Source: Poindextera sp035294785
GTDB taxonomy: Bacteria > Pseudomonadota > Alphaproteobacteria > Caulobacterales > Caulobacteraceae
Assembly (NCBI GenBank): GCA_035294785.1
Contig: DATGKF010000065.1
Span: forward strand, 11,195 to 75,194
Direction of reading: 5' to 3'
Length of the DNA stretch: 64,000 nt
Shown here: piece by piece, positions 40,814-49,315 of the stretch
How the letters are laid out: the number at the start of each line of letters is the position of its first letter
Position numbering within the stretch: the stretch's first letter is position 1
Position numbers and translations under genes: made by a program
The notes under the pieces: model-generated
Database searches by the model: none
Told to the model about the DNA's origin: nothing
Seen by the model: the letters and a program-made list of their open reading frames with translations, nothing else

Positions 40814-41833
40814 TCAGCGCGGCAGGTCGCGCCAGGCTGGCGGGCCCTCGCCTTCCCAGCGGGTCGCCTCGTAGACGCCGCGCGCGATGGCGCGGGCGAG
40901 GCAGTCGGCGGCGAGCGCGCCGATGCGCGCGATGCTGAAACCCTCCGGCGCCGGCAGCGGCATGCGCGCCGTCGAGAGCGCGAAGACGACGTCGCCGTCG
41001 AAGGGCGCGTGCGCCGGACGGATGGCGCGGCTGATGCCGTCCTGCGCCATGATCGCCACGCGCTGGGCCTGCGCGGGGTTGAGCGCCACGTTGGTCGCCA
41101 CGCAGGCGATGGTGGTGTTGCGCGGGCTGAGGCTCGCCAGGCGGTCGGCGGCCCAGTCGTCCGGCGCGGCGGAGAGAGCCGCGGCGCCGAGCCCGCCGAA
41201 CTCGCCGCCCACCTCGAACGGCGCCGCCCAGAAGGCGCGCCGGGCCTGGTCGGTGACGCCGCCCGAGCCGTTCACCGCCGTGATGGCGCCGACGATGATC
41301 CCGTCGTCCGCCACCGCCGAGGCCGAGCCGAGCCCGCCCTTGAGGCCGCCCGCGCGCGCGCCATGGCCGGCGCCGGCGGTGCCGAGCGCGAAGCTTTGGC
41401 CGGCGTTGGCCAGCGCTTCTGCGGCCAGGCGGCGGTAGGGCGGCTCCTCGCCCCAGGCTTTGTCGCCGCCGTTGGCGAGGTCGAAGATGATGGCCGCCGG
41501 CACGATCGGCGATGGCGGCGCGTTCGACGTCGGCGCCAGGCGAAAGCCGACCCCGCGCGCGCCGAGCGCCACGGCCACGGCGTCGGCCGCGGCGAGCCCA
41601 TAGACCGAGCCGCCGGAGAGCACGATCGCGTGGATGGCCTCGACCAGGTTCTGCGGCGCCAGCGCGTCGGTCTCGCGCGTCCCGGGGGCCCCGCCGCGCA
41701 CGTCGGCGGCGGCGATCGCCCCCTCGTCCGGCAGGATGACGGTGACGCCGGAGCGGACCCGCGCGTCATGCGCCTGGCCGACGCTGAGGCCCGGCACGTC
41801 GGTGATCAGGTTGCGCGGACCGGCCTTTCCCAT
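40814..41833 (-). CDS. P1 family peptidase (DmpA/NylC-type self-processing amidohydrolase)
   Basis: 339-residue Ntn-like aminopeptidase or oligomer hydrolase. N-terminal N-L-I-T-D-V-P-G-L-S-V-G-Q-A and the S-G-G-S-V-Y-G-L-A-A-A-D block are typical. The autocleavage site is predicted between N239 and T240 in R-N-T-T-I-A-C-V-A-T-N, T240 becoming the N-terminal nucleophile; I-A-M-A-Q-D-G type residues follow. No signal peptide. Relatives include DmpA (D-aminopeptidase) and the 6-aminohexanoate oligomer hydrolase NylC. Longer upstream starts would overlap the divergent ggt promoter. Confidence 0.88.
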   Translation of the reverse strand: MGKAGPRNLITDVPGLSVGQAHDARVRSGVTVILPDEGAIAAADVRGGAPGTRETDALAPQNLVEAIHAIVLSGGSVYGLAAADAVAVALGARGVGFRLAPTSNAPPSPIVPAAIIFDLANGGDKAWGEEPPYRRLAAEALANAGQSFALGTAGAGHGARAGGLKGGLGSASAVADDGIIVGAITAVNGSGGVTDQARRAFWAAPFEVGGEFGGLGAAALSAAPDDWAADRLASLSPRNTTIACVATNVALNPAQAQRVAIMAQDGISRAIRPAHAPFDGDVVFALSTARMPLPAPEGFSIARIGALAADCLARAIARGVYEATRWEGEGPPAWRDLPR

Positions 41834-41882
41834 GCGGCGGACACTTGCCCTCGGGTCGGCGCGAAGTCCATAACCCGGCCCC

Positions 41883-43592
41883 ATGCGCTCCATCGCCACG
41901 ATCGCCGCCATCGCCCTTCTGTTCGCGGCGGGCGAAGCGGCCGCGCAGGCCGACGCGCCGCGCGAACTGCAGTCCGCGACGACGTCGCATGCGATGGTCG
42001 CGGCGGCCAATCCGCTGGCGGTGGAAGCCGGCGTGAAGGTGCTGCAGCGCGGCGGCTCGGCCATCGATGCGGCCGTCGCGGTGCAGGCGGTGCTCGGGCT
42101 GGTCGAGCCGCAGAGCTCCGGCTTGGGCGGCGGCGCCTTCATGGTCTACTACGACGCGAAAACGCGGCGGGTGACCGTCTACAACGGCCGCGAAACCGCG
42201 CCGGCCGCGGCGACGCCGGCCCTCTTCCTTGACGCAAGCGGCAAGCCGCTGCCCTTCCCGGCCGCCGTGGTGTCCGGCCGCGCAACCGGCGTGCCCGGCG
42301 CGGTCGCCATGCTGGCCAAGGCGCAAAAGGATCACGGCCGGCTCGCCTGGTCGTCGCTGTTCGGCGACGCCGAAACTCTGGCCGCGAACGGGTTTACGGT
42401 CAGCCCCAGGCTGTCCGGGTTCATCGGCTATCCCTCGGCGGAGTCGAAAGAGCCGGACGTGATCGCCTATTTCACCAAGGCGGACGGGTCCAAGTACAGG
42501 GCCGGCGACACCTTACGGAATCCCGCCTACGCGGCCATGCTGGCTCGGCTGGCGGCCGGCGGCCCCGACGCCCTCTACGAGGGCAAGGTCGCGCGCGAGA
42601 TCGTCGACCGCACGCATGCCGACCCGTTGCCGGGCGGGATGACCCTGGCCGACCTCGCCGGCTACCGGCCGAAGATCGGCCCCGCGCTTTGCCGGCCCTA
42701 CCGCGTCTACATCGTCTGCACGGCGCCCGACCCGGCCGGCGGCTCGGCGCTGCTCGAAGGCCTCGGCATCCTCGCCGACACCGACATCGACAAACGCGGG
42801 CCGACCGACCCGCAGGCCTGGTTCGAGCTCGCCCAGGCCGAGCGGCTGATGTACGCCGACCGCGATCGTTACGACGGCGATCCGGCCTTCGTGAAGGTGC
42901 CGGTCGATGGCCTCCTCGACCCAGCCTATCTGGCCAGCCGCGCCGCGTTGATCGGAACCGAAGCCGGTCCACCGCCGCAAGCGGGGCGCCCGGCCGGCGC
43001 GCCGAATCTGGCGACGGCGCAGGCGTTCGAGCCCGGCGGGACGTCCCACTTCGTCGTCGCCGACGCGCGCGGCGACGTCCTGTCGATGACAACGACGGTG
43101 GAGAGCCTGTTCGGCACAGGCCGGATGGTCGAAGGCTTCTTCCTCAACAACCAGCTGACCGACTTCTCGTTCAGCCCGCAGACGCCGGACGGGGCGCCCG
43201 CGGCGAACGCCGTCGCCGCGGACAAGCGGCCGCGCTCGGCGATGGCGCCGGTGATCGTGCTGGACCGTCAGGGCCGCTTCGTCGCCGCTCTTGGCTCGCC
43301 CGGCGGCCCGGCCATCCTGGCGTACAATCTGAAGGCGCTGGTCGGAATCCTCGACTGGCGGCTCAGCGTCGAGGACGCGCTGGCGCTGCCCAACATCGTC
43401 GCCCGCGGCGCGAGCTTCAACGCCGAGGCGGACAAGTTCGCGCCGGGCGTGGTCGACGGCCTCGCCGCCCGTGGGGTGCATCTGGTGAAGGGGTTCGGCG
43501 AGAACTCCGGCCTGCACGCCATCGCCGCCCGCGACGGCCGCTTGGAAGGCGGCGCCGACCCCCGGCGCGAAGGCATCGCGCGCGGGTTCTAA
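41883..43592 (+). CDS. ggt: Gamma-glutamyltransferase
   Basis: 569-residue periplasmic GGT with a signal peptide (residues 1-21). The precursor cleaves itself before T387 in P-G-G-T-S-H-F-V-V, and that Thr is the nucleophile for glutathione and gamma-glutamyl compounds. Other hallmarks: A-A-A-N-P-L-A-V-E-A-G, R-G-G-S-A-I-D-A-A-V-A, G-L-G-G-G-A-F and, in the small subunit, P-R-S-A-M-A-P and G-S-P-G-G-P. Divergent from the P1-family gene with only 49 bases between starts. Confidence 0.94.
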   Translation: MRSIATIAAIALLFAAGEAAAQADAPRELQSATTSHAMVAAANPLAVEAGVKVLQRGGSAIDAAVAVQAVLGLVEPQSSGLGGGAFMVYYDAKTRRVTVYNGRETAPAAATPALFLDASGKPLPFPAAVVSGRATGVPGAVAMLAKAQKDHGRLAWSSLFGDAETLAANGFTVSPRLSGFIGYPSAESKEPDVIAYFTKADGSKYRAGDTLRNPAYAAMLARLAAGGPDALYEGKVAREIVDRTHADPLPGGMTLADLAGYRPKIGPALCRPYRVYIVCTAPDPAGGSALLEGLGILADTDIDKRGPTDPQAWFELAQAERLMYADRDRYDGDPAFVKVPVDGLLDPAYLASRAALIGTEAGPPPQAGRPAGAPNLATAQAFEPGGTSHFVVADARGDVLSMTTTVESLFGTGRMVEGFFLNNQLTDFSFSPQTPDGAPAANAVAADKRPRSAMAPVIVLDRQGRFVAALGSPGGPAILAYNLKALVGILDWRLSVEDALALPNIVARGASFNAEADKFAPGVVDGLAARGVHLVKGFGENSGLHAIAARDGRLEGGADPRREGIARGF

Positions 43593-45109
43593 CTCTTCGT
43601 CCGGGCGTGGCGCGGCGTGGCGGCTTCGGCGGCTTCGGGCGCGCCCGGCAGGCGAACCTCGAAGGCGGAGCCCATCGGACCGGTCTCGGCGAGCACGACG
43701 TCGCCGCCATGCGCCTGGGCGAGTTCGCGCGCGATGGCGAGCCCGAGGCCGGCGCCCTCCGCTCTGCCCGATCCGGCGAACGGCTGGAAGAGCTTGGCCT
43801 GCACCCGTTCCGGCACGCCCGGCCCGTTATCGGAGACGCGGATGACGACACTGTCGTCGCGCCGCTCGGCCGCGACGGTGATCGCGCCTTTGCGGCCGGC
43901 GCCGGGGTCGCTCTGGATCGCCTCGCGCCCGTTGCGCATCAAGTTGACCAGGATCCGGTGCAGCTGTTCGGCGTCGGCGTTGACGGCGAGACGCGGCGAG
44001 ACCGACGAGACCAGCCGCACGCCTTCGGGCGTCAGGCCCGCATCTTCCGCCGCCGCCTCGATGGCCGGCGCGAGGCGCAGCGGCGCCGGCGCCGGCGCCG
44101 GCTCCTCGGTCTTGCCGTAAGCCAGCACGCCGGTGGCGAGCTTGATCGCCCTATCGAGCGCGCGCTCGAGCCTCGGCAGCGCCAGCGCCACCTTGGGGTC
44201 GCCCGACTGGGCCATGCGTTCGGAGGCGACCTGGGCGCTGGTCAGCATGTTCCTGAGGTCGTGATTGATCTTGGCGACGGCCTCGCCCAGCGCCGCCATG
44301 CGGGCGCGGGCGTTCAGCGCCGCGCGCAAGTCCGCCTGCATGCGGTCCAGCTCGCTCTCGGCGCGGCCGATCTCGTCGCGGCGGCCGGAGGGATGGATGG
44401 CGGCCGCCGGACTCTCCGGATCGGCGCGGAAGCGCTCCATCGAGCGGGTGATGCGCTGGATCGGCGCCACGAAGAAAAGGTTGAGCAACAGGTAGAGCGA
44501 ACCGGCGATCACCACCGCGAACAGGGCCGCGACGCCGATCAGGCTGAGGCTGTAGTTGACGAGGGCGATCTTCAGCGGAGCGTCCGGGGCGACGATCTCG
44601 ACGAAGTCGCCGTCGCGGAAGCTGGGCTTGGCGACCACGCGCACCATCCGGTTCGGCCCGCCGAACAGGGTCTCGAACGGCGCGCTCCAGGAGAGCGGCG
44701 ATGCGCCCTCGCGCAGGTCGACCAGGTAGGGTGTGCGCGCCATGCGCGGGCCGGCCAGCAACAGCCGGCGCACGCCGCCGCTTTGCACCGCAATGGAAAC
44801 GACGCCGGCGCCGTTGAGCAGCTGACGCGAGAGCTTGTCTGACACGACCTGGTTGGGCGCGGCGTCGACGGCCAGCGAGGCGAGTTCGCCCGCCCGCACG
44901 TGGTCGTACAGCCAGCGGTCCTCGAACTGCGCCAGTGTCGCCGGCAGCGTGATCAGCCCGAGCAGGGCCACGAACAGGATGGTCAGGATCAAGAGGCGGG
45001 ACGACAGCCCGCCCGGCCAGAAGACCCTGCGGGCGACGCGCGCCACCTCGGCTTCTGGACGCGCCTTGGGCCTCGGTGTCGAGCCCGCCGGAGGTGGAGC
45101 GTCCGCCAT
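43589..45109 (-). CDS. Membrane sensor histidine kinase
   Basis: 506-residue kinase. Membrane segments at about 36-58 and 183-213 flank a periplasmic sensor domain of about 120 residues; then a HAMP-like linker (about 213-265), a dimerisation helix with H283 in I-N-H-D-L-R-N-M-L and an HATPase domain (N-L-M-R-N-G-R-E-A-I, D-N-G-P-G-V, G-A-G-L-G-L-A-I). The N-H-D-L-R-N form of the H-box is not the common S-H-E-L-R type. No response regulator is adjacent, so it is an orphan. Confidence 0.88.
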   Translation of the reverse strand: MADAPPPAGSTPRPKARPEAEVARVARRVFWPGGLSSRLLILTILFVALLGLITLPATLAQFEDRWLYDHVRAGELASLAVDAAPNQVVSDKLSRQLLNGAGVVSIAVQSGGVRRLLLAGPRMARTPYLVDLREGASPLSWSAPFETLFGGPNRMVRVVAKPSFRDGDFVEIVAPDAPLKIALVNYSLSLIGVAALFAVVIAGSLYLLLNLFFVAPIQRITRSMERFRADPESPAAAIHPSGRRDEIGRAESELDRMQADLRAALNARARMAALGEAVAKINHDLRNMLTSAQVASERMAQSGDPKVALALPRLERALDRAIKLATGVLAYGKTEEPAPAPAPLRLAPAIEAAAEDAGLTPEGVRLVSSVSPRLAVNADAEQLHRILVNLMRNGREAIQSDPGAGRKGAITVAAERRDDSVVIRVSDNGPGVPERVQAKLFQPFAGSGRAEGAGLGLAIARELAQAHGGDVVLAETGPMGSAFEVRLPGAPEAAEAATPRHARTKS

Positions 45110-45120
45110 GGTCGAATCCG

Positions 45121-45867
45121 TTACTCGACCGGCGGCGGCCCGGCAACGCGCGAGCCGGCCCGGGCCCTGCGCCAGCGGCGCACCGCGATCGGCGCGAGCG
45201 CCAGCAGGGCGAGGCCGACGAGGGCGAAGAGCAGTTGCGGCTGCACGAGCGTGCGCAGGTGCAGCCGCTCGTGGCTGGCGAACACGCGATTGAGGTCAGC
45301 GCCAAAGCTGGCGTAGATCAAGGAGATCGGCAGGATGCCCAGGAAGCTCGCGGCGATGAAGGTCGTGAGCCGGATCTCGACGAAGCCGAGCGCGACGGTG
45401 GTCAGGCCGAACGGCAGCACCGGGATCAGCCGAAGCGTCAGTATGTAGAAGAAGGCGTCGCGCTTGACGCCCTCCTCGAACGCGGCGACGCGCGGGCCGG
45501 CCCAGCGACGCAGCGTGTCGCCGGCCGCCGTGCGACAGGCGAGGAAGAGCACCGTTCCGCCGATCGTGCACCCGAGCGCCGCGGCGAGACCGCCGACCAC
45601 GGTCCCGAACAGCAGCCCGCCGGCGAGCGACATCGGCGGCTCGACCGGCAGCGAAAGCGCCGTCACCGCCGCGAACCCGCCGATGTAGGCGATCACGCCG
45701 AGGATCGGGTGCGCGTGGGCGAAGGCGAGCAGCGTCTCGCGCCGTTCGCGCAACTCGTGCAGGCTCAGGTGCCGGGCGAGGCCGGTCGCGAAGACCGCGG
45801 CGATGGCGACGGCGACCAGCAGCGCCAGCCCGAAGCGTTTGATGAAGGCGACGAGCCGGGCTCCCAT
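45121..45867 (-). CDS. TVP38/TMEM64 (VTT domain) membrane protein
   Basis: 248-residue integral membrane protein with about six hydrophobic segments. The VTT/SNARE-associated core is seen at L-S-L-P-V-E-P-P-M-S-L-A-G-G-L-L-F-G and F-Y-I-L-T-L-R-L-I-P-V-L-P-F-G, with A-S-F-L-G-I-L-P after it. DedA-like families are linked to lipid flipping and membrane homeostasis. An in-frame Met five codons upstream (45882) overlaps pyrD; 45867 is chosen. It follows pyrD directly. Confidence 0.85.
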   Translation of the reverse strand: MGARLVAFIKRFGLALLVAVAIAAVFATGLARHLSLHELRERRETLLAFAHAHPILGVIAYIGGFAAVTALSLPVEPPMSLAGGLLFGTVVGGLAAALGCTIGGTVLFLACRTAAGDTLRRWAGPRVAAFEEGVKRDAFFYILTLRLIPVLPFGLTTVALGFVEIRLTTFIAASFLGILPISLIYASFGADLNRVFASHERLHLRTLVQPQLLFALVGLALLALAPIAVRRWRRARAGSRVAGPPPVE

Positions 45868-45868
45868 G

Positions 45869-46933
45869 CTAGCGCCCGACATCGGCGCCCACCGCGTCGG
45901 CCACGCTGGCGTAGCCGTCGGCGGCCACGAGGCCGGCAAGCTCGGCCAGCATCCGCACGATGAGACCGGGCCCCTCGAAGACCAGCGCCGAGTAGAGCTG
46001 CACCGCCCGGGCGCCGGCGCGGATTTTGGCGTAGGCGTCGGCGCCCGAGGCGATCCCGCCGACGCCGACGAGCACGAGACGGCCGGCCGCGGCGCGGGCG
46101 AACGCGCGCAGAATCTCCGTCGACGGCGCAAAGAGCGGCGCGCCCGAGAGCCCGCCCGCCTCACCGGCTTCGGCCGACACGAGCGTCGGCGGCCTGGCGA
46201 GCGTCGTGTTGCCGACGATCAGGCCGTCGAGGCCGTGGGCGACCGCGCTTTCGACGATGGTCTCGATCTCCTCGGGGGCGAGATCGGGCGCGACCTTGAG
46301 CAGGATCGGGGCCACGCCGCGCACCGGCGCGAGCCGACTGCGCACCGCAGCCACGCGGCCGAGCAGATCGTCCAGCGGCGCCCGCGCCTGCAGGGCCCGC
46401 AAGCCGGGCGTGTTCGGCGAGGAGACGTTCAGCACGAAATAGTCGGCGAGCCCCCAGAGACGCTCGAGCCCTGTCGCATAGTCGGCGGCGCGATCGCTCG
46501 CGTCCTTGTTCGCCCCGACATTCGCGCCGACGACGCCGTTGCGCGGGCGCTCCCGCAAGCGCGCCGCGAAGGCGTCCAGCCCCCGATTGTTGAACCCCAT
46601 GCGGTTGATGACGGCGCGATCGGCGTTCAGGCGAAAGAGGCGCGGCCGCGGGTTGCCGGCCTGAGGGCGCGGCGTCACCGTTCCGCACTCGACGAAACCG
46701 AACCCCGCGCCGAGCATCGCGTTCGGCGCCTCGGCGTCCTTGTCGAACCCGGCGGCGAGCCCGATCGGGTTGGCGAGATGCAGGCCGCACAGATCGATGG
46801 CCAGGCTCGGCCGCGCCGCCGCCTGGGCGCGCGGCCCCAGCCCCGTCTTTAGGAGGCCGATGGTCGCCCGGTGCGCCGTCTCCGGCGCCAGCGCCAGGAG
46901 GGCGCGGGCCGCTGCGTCGTGGACTAGGCTCAA
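45869..46933 (-). CDS. pyrD: Dihydroorotate dehydrogenase (quinone), class 2
   Basis: 354-residue membrane-associated FMN enzyme of pyrimidine synthesis. Class 2 features: N-terminal helices (A-A-A-R-A-L-L-A-L-A) for membrane contact, N-P-I-G-L-A-A-G-F-D-K, G-F-V-E-C-G-T-V-T-P-R-P, catalytic Ser in L-N-V-S-S-P-N-T-P-G and G-V-G-G-I. The start is a TTG at 46933 overlapping the upstream stop (TTGA); no ATG fits. The longer frame that runs upstream is a shadow through sixA and metX. Confidence 0.93.
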   Translation of the reverse strand: MSLVHDAAARALLALAPETAHRATIGLLKTGLGPRAQAAARPSLAIDLCGLHLANPIGLAAGFDKDAEAPNAMLGAGFGFVECGTVTPRPQAGNPRPRLFRLNADRAVINRMGFNNRGLDAFAARLRERPRNGVVGANVGANKDASDRAADYATGLERLWGLADYFVLNVSSPNTPGLRALQARAPLDDLLGRVAAVRSRLAPVRGVAPILLKVAPDLAPEEIETIVESAVAHGLDGLIVGNTTLARPPTLVSAEAGEAGGLSGAPLFAPSTEILRAFARAAAGRLVLVGVGGIASGADAYAKIRAGARAVQLYSALVFEGPGLIVRMLAELAGLVAADGYASVADAVGADVGR

Positions 46934-47442
46934 TCGCTGCGCCGTCCGCTGGCGCCCAGGCCCTCGTACTCGCGCGGGGTCAGGAACCGCGCCAGCTGAA
47001 AGCCGCTGGCCGGCAGCGCGTCGAACACGGCCGCCGCGGCGGTCGGGAAGCCGACCGCAAGCTCGCGCGCGCCCTTCGCCCCGCCGAGCGCGAGGGCGTA
47101 CTCGTGCAGGCCGGGATTGTGGCCGACGATCATGACGCTGGCCGGAGCGCCGTCCAGCCGAGCGACCGTGTCGGCCAGCACCTCGGGCGAGGCATGGTAG
47201 AGTTCGCGCGCCGGCGCCATGCGTGCGTTCGGAAAGGCGGCGCGCGCGGCCTCCCAGGTCTGCATCGCCCGCGCCGCCGTCGACACCAGCGCCAGGTCGG
47301 GCTCGAGGCCCGCCTCGGCCAGCACACGGCCGATCAGCGCCGACTCGCGCACGCCGCGCGCGGTCAGCCCACGGGCGAAATCGCCGCCGCCGCCAGAGGC
47401 GGAGTCGGCCTTGCCGTGCCGCAGCAGGATCAGGCGTTGCAT
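46930..47442 (-). CDS. Histidine phosphatase, SixA-like
   Basis: 170-residue phosphoglycerate-mutase-fold phosphatase. R-H-G at residues 8-10 (L-L-R-H-G-K-A) carries the phospho-acceptor His9; S-T-A-A-R-A-M-Q-T-W and the second His in I-V-G-H-N-P-G complete the pocket. Short length and pattern match SixA, which dephosphorylates phosphohistidine on Hpt/PTS proteins; substrate here is unproven. Its stop overlaps the pyrD start, implying coupling. Confidence 0.87.
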   Translation of the reverse strand: MQRLILLRHGKADSASGGGGDFARGLTARGVRESALIGRVLAEAGLEPDLALVSTAARAMQTWEAARAAFPNARMAPARELYHASPEVLADTVARLDGAPASVMIVGHNPGLHEYALALGGAKGARELAVGFPTAAAAVFDALPASGFQLARFLTPREYEGLGASGRRSD

Positions 47443-47548
47443 CGAGGGAATCGTCTCTCGCGAGGGCCGCCGCCTCTTTAGACCCAAGCCATCGGCTTTC
47501 GGAAGCTGTGGTTGACAGCGCGCGGGCCAGCGGGTCCAACCGCGCCCC

Positions 47549-48703
47549 ATGAACAAAGCGGTCGGCCTGCAACAGATGGTGGGGACGGACGGGGGCCTGA
47601 TGCGCTTCGGCCGCGAGCGTCCGCTGCTGCTCGAGTCGGGCGCCGCGCTCGCCGGCATCGAGATCGGCTACCGCACCTACGGCAAGCTGAACGCGGCCCG
47701 CTCGAACGCCATTCTGGTCTGCCATTCGCTGACCGGCGACCAGCACGCCGCCTCGGATCATCCGCTGACAGGCAAGCCCGGCTGGTGGACGCAGGTGATC
47801 GGCGAAGGCAAGCCGCTGGACCCGGCAAAGCACTTCATCATCTGTTCGAACGTGATCGGCGGCTGCATGGGCACGACCGGGCCCTCGTCGACCGATCCGG
47901 CGACCGGGCGCGTCTACGGCCTCAGCTTTCCGATGATCACGTTGGCCGACATGGTCAGGGCGCAGGCGATGCTGGTCGAGGCGCTGGGCATCGAGACGCT
48001 GTTTGCTGTCATCGGCGGGTCGCTGGGCGGCATGCAGGTGCTGCAGTGGGCTGCGGACTATCCCGACCGCATCCATGCCGCCGTTTGCATCGCGGCCGCC
48101 GCCCGCCATTCGGCGCAGAACATCGCCTTCCATGAGGTGGGGCGCCAGGCGATCATGGCCGACCCCGACTGGCGCGGCGGCGACTATGCCGCGCTCGGCG
48201 TCCGGCCGGAGAAGGGGCTGGCTGTGGCCCGCATGGCCGCGCACATCACCTACCTGTCCGAAGCGGCCCTGCAGCGGAAGTTCGGCCGCGAGCTGCAGCG
48301 GGACGGCCTGTCCTGGGGGTTCGACGCCGACTTCCAGGTGGAGAGCTACCTGCGCCACCAGGGGGCCAGCTTCGTCGACCGCTTCGACGCCAACAGCTAC
48401 CTCTACATCACCCGCGCCATCGACTATTTCGACCTGGCCGCGAGCCGCGGCGGCGTGCTGGCCGACGCCTTCACCGCCGCACGCGACGTCCGCTTCTGCG
48501 TGCTGTCGTTCACCTCCGACTGGCTGTATCCGACGAGCGAGAGCCGAGCGATCGTCCGGGCGCTGACGGCGGCTGGCGCAAGGGCGAGCTTCGTCGAGAT
48601 CGACACCGACAAGGGCCACGACGCCATCTTCCTCGACGAGCCGGTGATGCACCGTGCGCTGAAGGGTTTCCTCGACGCCGCGGGCCAGTCGCGGGGCATC
48701 TAG
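47549..48703 (+). CDS. metX: Homoserine O-acyltransferase
   Basis: 384-residue alpha/beta-hydrolase enzyme activating homoserine for methionine synthesis. Catalytic triad S158 (G-G-S-L-G-G-M), D324 (T-S-D-W-L-Y-P), H357 (K-G-H-D-A). Annotated MetX enzymes were classed as acetyltransferases, but many proteobacterial ones use succinyl-CoA. The presence of metZ (succinyl-specific by family) and of metW next to it favours succinyl here. TTGACA at 47512-47517 is a possible -35. Confidence 0.92.
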   Translation: MNKAVGLQQMVGTDGGLMRFGRERPLLLESGAALAGIEIGYRTYGKLNAARSNAILVCHSLTGDQHAASDHPLTGKPGWWTQVIGEGKPLDPAKHFIICSNVIGGCMGTTGPSSTDPATGRVYGLSFPMITLADMVRAQAMLVEALGIETLFAVIGGSLGGMQVLQWAADYPDRIHAAVCIAAAARHSAQNIAFHEVGRQAIMADPDWRGGDYAALGVRPEKGLAVARMAAHITYLSEAALQRKFGRELQRDGLSWGFDADFQVESYLRHQGASFVDRFDANSYLYITRAIDYFDLAASRGGVLADAFTAARDVRFCVLSFTSDWLYPTSESRAIVRALTAAGARASFVEIDTDKGHDAIFLDEPVMHRALKGFLDAAGQSRGI

Positions 48704-49315
48704 GTGGCCGCCGACCAGGAGAGCTATCGCGAGATCGCGCGGCTGGTCTCGCCCGGCGCGCGGGTGCTCGACATCGGCTGCGGCGAAGGCGACCTGCTCG
48801 AGATGTTGGCGGCGGAAAAGGGCGTCGACGGGCGCGGGCTCGAGATTAGCGCGCCGGGCGTGCAGGCCTGCCTGTCGCGCGGGCTGGCCGTGGTGCAGGG
48901 CGACGCCGACCGCGACCTCGCCGACTTCCCGACTCACGCCTTCGACTACGCCATCCTGTCGCAGACGCTGCAGCAGATGCGCGAGCCGCGAACGGTGTTG
49001 ACCGAACTCCTGCGCATCGCCGAGCGCGCGATCGTCTCCCTGCCGAACTTCGGCCACTGGCGCGTGCGCCTGTCGCTGCTGACCTCTGGCCGCATGCCGG
49101 TGACCGCATGCCTGGCTGAACCCTGGTGGTCGACGGCCAACATTCACCTCTGCACGCTGAGGGACTTCGCCCTGCTGTGCGGGGAGCTTGGCCTGCGCAT
49201 CGAGAGGGCGGCGGCCCTGACAGCGGGCCGCCCGGCGCGCCCGTTCAATCCGGCGAGCGCTCTCGAGAACTGGCGGGCCGAAGAGGCGATCTTCGTGCTG
49301 AGCAGCGCCAACTAG
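48704..49315 (+). CDS. metW: Methionine biosynthesis protein MetW
   Basis: 203-residue methyltransferase-fold protein. V-L-D-I-G-C-G-E-G-D-L-L is the SAM-site signature, and G-L-E-I-S, Q-T-L-Q-Q-M and S-L-P-N-F-G-H-W-R-V-R follow as in MetW. MetW works together with MetX in homoserine acylation in several proteobacteria. The start is a GTG immediately after the metX TAG (zero spacing), indicating translational coupling. Confidence 0.92.
   Translation: MAADQESYREIARLVSPGARVLDIGCGEGDLLEMLAAEKGVDGRGLEISAPGVQACLSRGLAVVQGDADRDLADFPTHAFDYAILSQTLQQMREPRTVLTELLRIAERAIVSLPNFGHWRVRLSLLTSGRMPVTACLAEPWWSTANIHLCTLRDFALLCGELGLRIERAAALTAGRPARPFNPASALENWRAEEAIFVLSSAN

Noticed and set aside
47443..47548. Possible SAM-II riboswitch before metX
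   Set aside because: The short AAGCC/GGCTT hairpin is present, but I see no pseudoknot sequence of the SAM-II type.
45869..49147. A 1092-codon open frame on the minus strand
   Set aside because: Only its last 355 codons are coding (pyrD from a TTG at 46933). The rest is antisense to metX and metW or out of frame with sixA, a GC-rich artefact.
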